A stretch of 6,670 nucleotides of DNA. It comes from an uncultured Actinomyces sp. (GTDB lineage: Bacteria; Actinomycetota; Actinomycetes; Actinomycetales; Actinomycetaceae). The notes under the pieces were generated by a model, which was not told the DNA's origin, did no database searches, and saw only the letters and a program-made list of their open reading frames with translations. A program made the position numbers and the translations under genes. This document shows positions 4,501 through 6,670 of this stretch, in pieces (the first letter of the stretch is position 1; each line of letters opens with the position of its first letter). Location of the stretch: contig CALHZX010000062.1 in NCBI GenBank assembly GCA_938040725.1, positions 1 to 6,670 on the forward strand, given 5' to 3'.

Positions 4501-6670
4501 GTGCACACTCCCACCGCTTCCCAGCCCGATCCGCAGTGGTACATCGCGAAGATGCGAGACCTCTACGAGCGCGATCCACAGCTCCTGGATCCCTCCTGGC
4601 GTGCTTATTTCTCCACCGAGTCCGCTCCCCCGCAGCTGCGCGCCAAGCGTCCCGACATCCCCGAGGGCACCGCCTCGACGCCGGAGCCAGCCCCGGCCTC
4701 GTCTGTCAATGCCGCACCCCCAGTTGACCACATCGCCCCCGTCTCGGTCACCCCGCCGACCCTCGACATCGAAGAGGACGGGCCCGAGGCGGCCGCCACC
4801 GAACACGCTCCCATCGTCTCCGTGACGCGTTCCGACCTGCCGCCCGCCCCGCCCGCCGCCGTCGCCGAGGCCACCAGCCCCTACACGCGCCAGCAGCACG
4901 GGCGCGCGGCCTTCACGCTCTTCCAGGGTGCCCCCTCGCACGACGAGCTGCACATCCTCAAGTCCGCGGCGCGCGCGACCGCCAAGCACATGGAGGCGTC
5001 ACTCTCCATCCCCACGGCCACCTCCCAGCGCCAGATCCCGGCCAAGCTCCTCATTGAAAACCGCGCCCTCATCAACGCGCACCTGGCGCGTACCGTCGGC
5101 GGCAAGGTCTCTTTCACGCACCTCATCGGCTACGCCCTGGTGGAGGCGCTGTGCGAGATGCCCGACCTCAACGTGCGCTACACGATTGAGGGCGGCAAGC
5201 CCGCCGTCGAGCAGCTCGCGCACATTGGCTTCGGCCTGGCCATCGACGTGGCAGACGCGCAAGGCAACCACTCCCTGAAGGTCCCCGTCATCCACGACGC
5301 AGACACGCTCACCTTCGCCGAGTTCGTCGACGCCTACCAGGACCTCGTTGCGCGCGCCCGCACGGCGACTCTGACGACCGCCGACTTCCAGGGCGCATCC
5401 GTCACGCTGACCAACCCGGGCACGCTCGGCACCACCACCTCCGTGCCGCGCCTCATGGTCGGCCAGGGCCTCATCATCGGCGTCGGCGCCACCGACTACC
5501 CGGCGGAATTCCGGGGTGTCTCCCCCAAGCGCCTGGCCGCCCTCGGCATCGGCAAGACGATGTTCTTCTCCTCCACCTACGACCACCGCATCATCCAGGG
5601 CGCGGCATCGGGCCGCCTCCTGGCCCTCGTGGACGCCAAGCTCTCGGGACGCGACGGCTTCTACGAGCGCGTCTTCACCTCGATGCACGTGCCCGCGCGC
5701 CCCTACGCGTGGGAAGCGGACTACGACTACGACCCGAACCGCGAAAAGGGCAAGCCCGCGCGCATCGCGGAGCTCATCCATGCCTACCGTTCGCGCGGCC
5801 ACCTCGCCGCCGACACCGACCCGCTGGCCTACCGCGTACGCCGCCACCCCGACCTCGCCATTTCTTCCTACGGCCTGAGCGTGTGGGACCTGGATCGCCC
5901 CTTCCCCACGGGAGGTTTCGGCGGCTGTGACCAGATGCTGCTGCGCGACATCCTCACGCGCCTGCACGACACCTACACGCGCACGGTCGGCATCGAATAC
6001 ATGCACATCCAGGATCCCGAACAGCGCGCCTGGGTCCAGAAGCGTATTGAGCGCCCCTACGAGGCCCCCTCCCCCGAGGAGCAGCGCCACATCCTGGGCA
6101 CCCTCATCCGCGCCGAGGCCTTCGAGGAGTTCCTGCAGACCAAGTTCATGGGGCAGAAGCGCTTCTCGCTGGAGGGCGGCGAGTCCCTGATCCCATTGCT
6201 CGACCACATCCTGGCCGACTCGGCGCGCGCCGGCATCCACGAGGTCGCCATCGGCATGGCGCACCGCGGCCGCCTCAACGTGCTGTCCAACATCGCGGGC
6301 AAGTCATACGCGCAGATCTTCGACGAGTTCGAGGGCAACTACATGCCCAACTCCGTCCAAGGCTCCGGCGACGTCAAGTACCACCTGGGCACGTGGGGCG
6401 TGTACTCCCTCGACGACGGCCTCGCCACCAAGGTCTACATGGCTGCCAACCCCTCGCACCTGGAGGCCGCCGACGGCGTCCTGGAGGGCATCGTTCGCGC
6501 CAAGCAGGAGCACCTGGGTGACCCGGACCTGCCGATCATCCCGATCCTCATCCACGGCGATGCGGCCTTCATCGGCCAGGGCGTCGTCCAGGAGACCTTC
6601 AACCTGTCCCAGCTTGAGGGCTACAAGACCGGCGGCACGATCCACATCATCGTCAACAACCAGATCGGCT
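4501..6670 (+). CDS. kgd: Multifunctional 2-oxoglutarate decarboxylase/dehydrogenase E1 with E2-type succinyltransferase domain (Kgd/OdhA type), 3' end cut off
   Basis: Decarboxylates 2-oxoglutarate with thiamine diphosphate. In the actinobacterial form the E2 core is fused ahead of the E1 and works with a separate lipoyl protein and E3 to make succinyl-CoA. From the GTG, 723 codons are open; the family has about 1,230. Residues 10-37 (QWYIAKMRDLYERDP, then PSWRAYF) form the SucA-like N-terminal segment. Residues 42-125 are a Pro/Ala/Glu linker. About 140-395 is the E2 catalytic-type domain with AKLLIENR (181-188), TLTNPGTLG (302-310) and catalytic-type YDHRIIQG (360-367, His362). The E1 part begins near 412: RSRGHL (430-435), HRGRLNVL (588-595), GSGDVKYHLG (621-630), ANPSHLEA (649-656) and the cofactor motif HGDAAF to NNQIG (685-723). 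No lipoyl domain is present, as in mycobacterial Kgd. An in-frame ATG at 4447 would add 18 residues. The GTG is preferred for its Shine-Dalgarno and because the extension uses less GC-biased codons. The gene is divergent from the CNNM operon. Confidence 0.96.
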   Translation, partial: MHTPTASQPDPQWYIAKMRDLYERDPQLLDPSWRAYFSTESAPPQLRAKRPDIPEGTASTPEPAPASSVNAAPPVDHIAPVSVTPPTLDIEEDGPEAAATEHAPIVSVTRSDLPPAPPAAVAEATSPYTRQQHGRAAFTLFQGAPSHDELHILKSAARATAKHMEASLSIPTATSQRQIPAKLLIENRALINAHLARTVGGKVSFTHLIGYALVEALCEMPDLNVRYTIEGGKPAVEQLAHIGFGLAIDVADAQGNHSLKVPVIHDADTLTFAEFVDAYQDLVARARTATLTTADFQGASVTLTNPGTLGTTTSVPRLMVGQGLIIGVGATDYPAEFRGVSPKRLAALGIGKTMFFSSTYDHRIIQGAASGRLLALVDAKLSGRDGFYERVFTSMHVPARPYAWEADYDYDPNREKGKPARIAELIHAYRSRGHLAADTDPLAYRVRRHPDLAISSYGLSVWDLDRPFPTGGFGGCDQMLLRDILTRLHDTYTRTVGIEYMHIQDPEQRAWVQKRIERPYEAPSPEEQRHILGTLIRAEAFEEFLQTKFMGQKRFSLEGGESLIPLLDHILADSARAGIHEVAIGMAHRGRLNVLSNIAGKSYAQIFDEFEGNYMPNSVQGSGDVKYHLGTWGVYSLDDGLATKVYMAANPSHLEAADGVLEGIVRAKQEHLGDPDLPIIPILIHGDAAFIGQGVVQETFNLSQLEGYKTGGTIHIIVNNQIG

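Noticed and set aside
4207..4544. Small open frames in the divergent intergenic region (4207-4434 plus, 4284-4544 minus)
   Set aside because: Neither has a convincing ribosome site or recognisable protein features. They span the promoter region, and the minus-strand frame overlaps the start of kgd.
4999..6264. 421-codon minus-strand open frame opposite kgd
   Set aside because: kgd is read without a stop through the same bases with all its motifs. The antisense frame is a GC-skew artefact rich in Val, Gly, Arg and Asp.

Overview
The window is chromosomal, very GC-rich, and codes with almost exclusively G/C third codon positions. A multifunctional 2-oxoglutarate decarboxylase/dehydrogenase of the mycobacterial/corynebacterial type points to an actinobacterium. 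The alanine/arginine-rich proteins and the general style suggest Actinomycetaceae (Actinomyces/Schaalia-like). That family placement is an inference, not read from a marker gene.

Layout: two transcription units diverge from an intergenic region at about 4181-4500. The leftward unit (minus strand) has four tightly packed genes, in order of transcription: (1) a full CNNM/CorC-type transporter with CNNM membrane domain, CBS pair and CorC_HlyC domain (2852-4180); (2) a shorter CNNM-CBS paralogue without the C-terminal domain (1821-2855), joined by a GTGA stop/start overlap; (3) a membrane-anchored M23 zinc metallopeptidase (715-1752, or up to 1824); (4) a glycerophosphodiester phosphodiesterase (718 down to the left edge, C-terminus cut off), joined to the peptidase by an ATGA overlap. 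The rightward unit is kgd, starting at 4501 (or 4447) and running off the right edge after 723 codons. It covers the N-terminal segment, the E2-like succinyltransferase domain and the first part of the thiamine-diphosphate E1 domain.

The leftward genes look like an envelope/ion-homeostasis cassette: a paired CNNM system for divalent cations, a peptidoglycan hydrolase and a phospholipid-headgroup recycling enzyme. kgd belongs to the TCA cycle and glutamate node and probably has its own promoter. I see no mobile element, tRNA, rRNA, CRISPR array or phage gene, and no protein that looks like a new defence or biosynthetic system.

The points most worth a second look are non-coding or architectural: stacked inverted repeats just upstream of the kgd promoter, a perfect 12-bp palindrome in the promoter region of the CNNM unit, two competing starts for kgd, and a misleading ATGA overlap at the M23 gene that may instead be the -35 element of an internal promoter.
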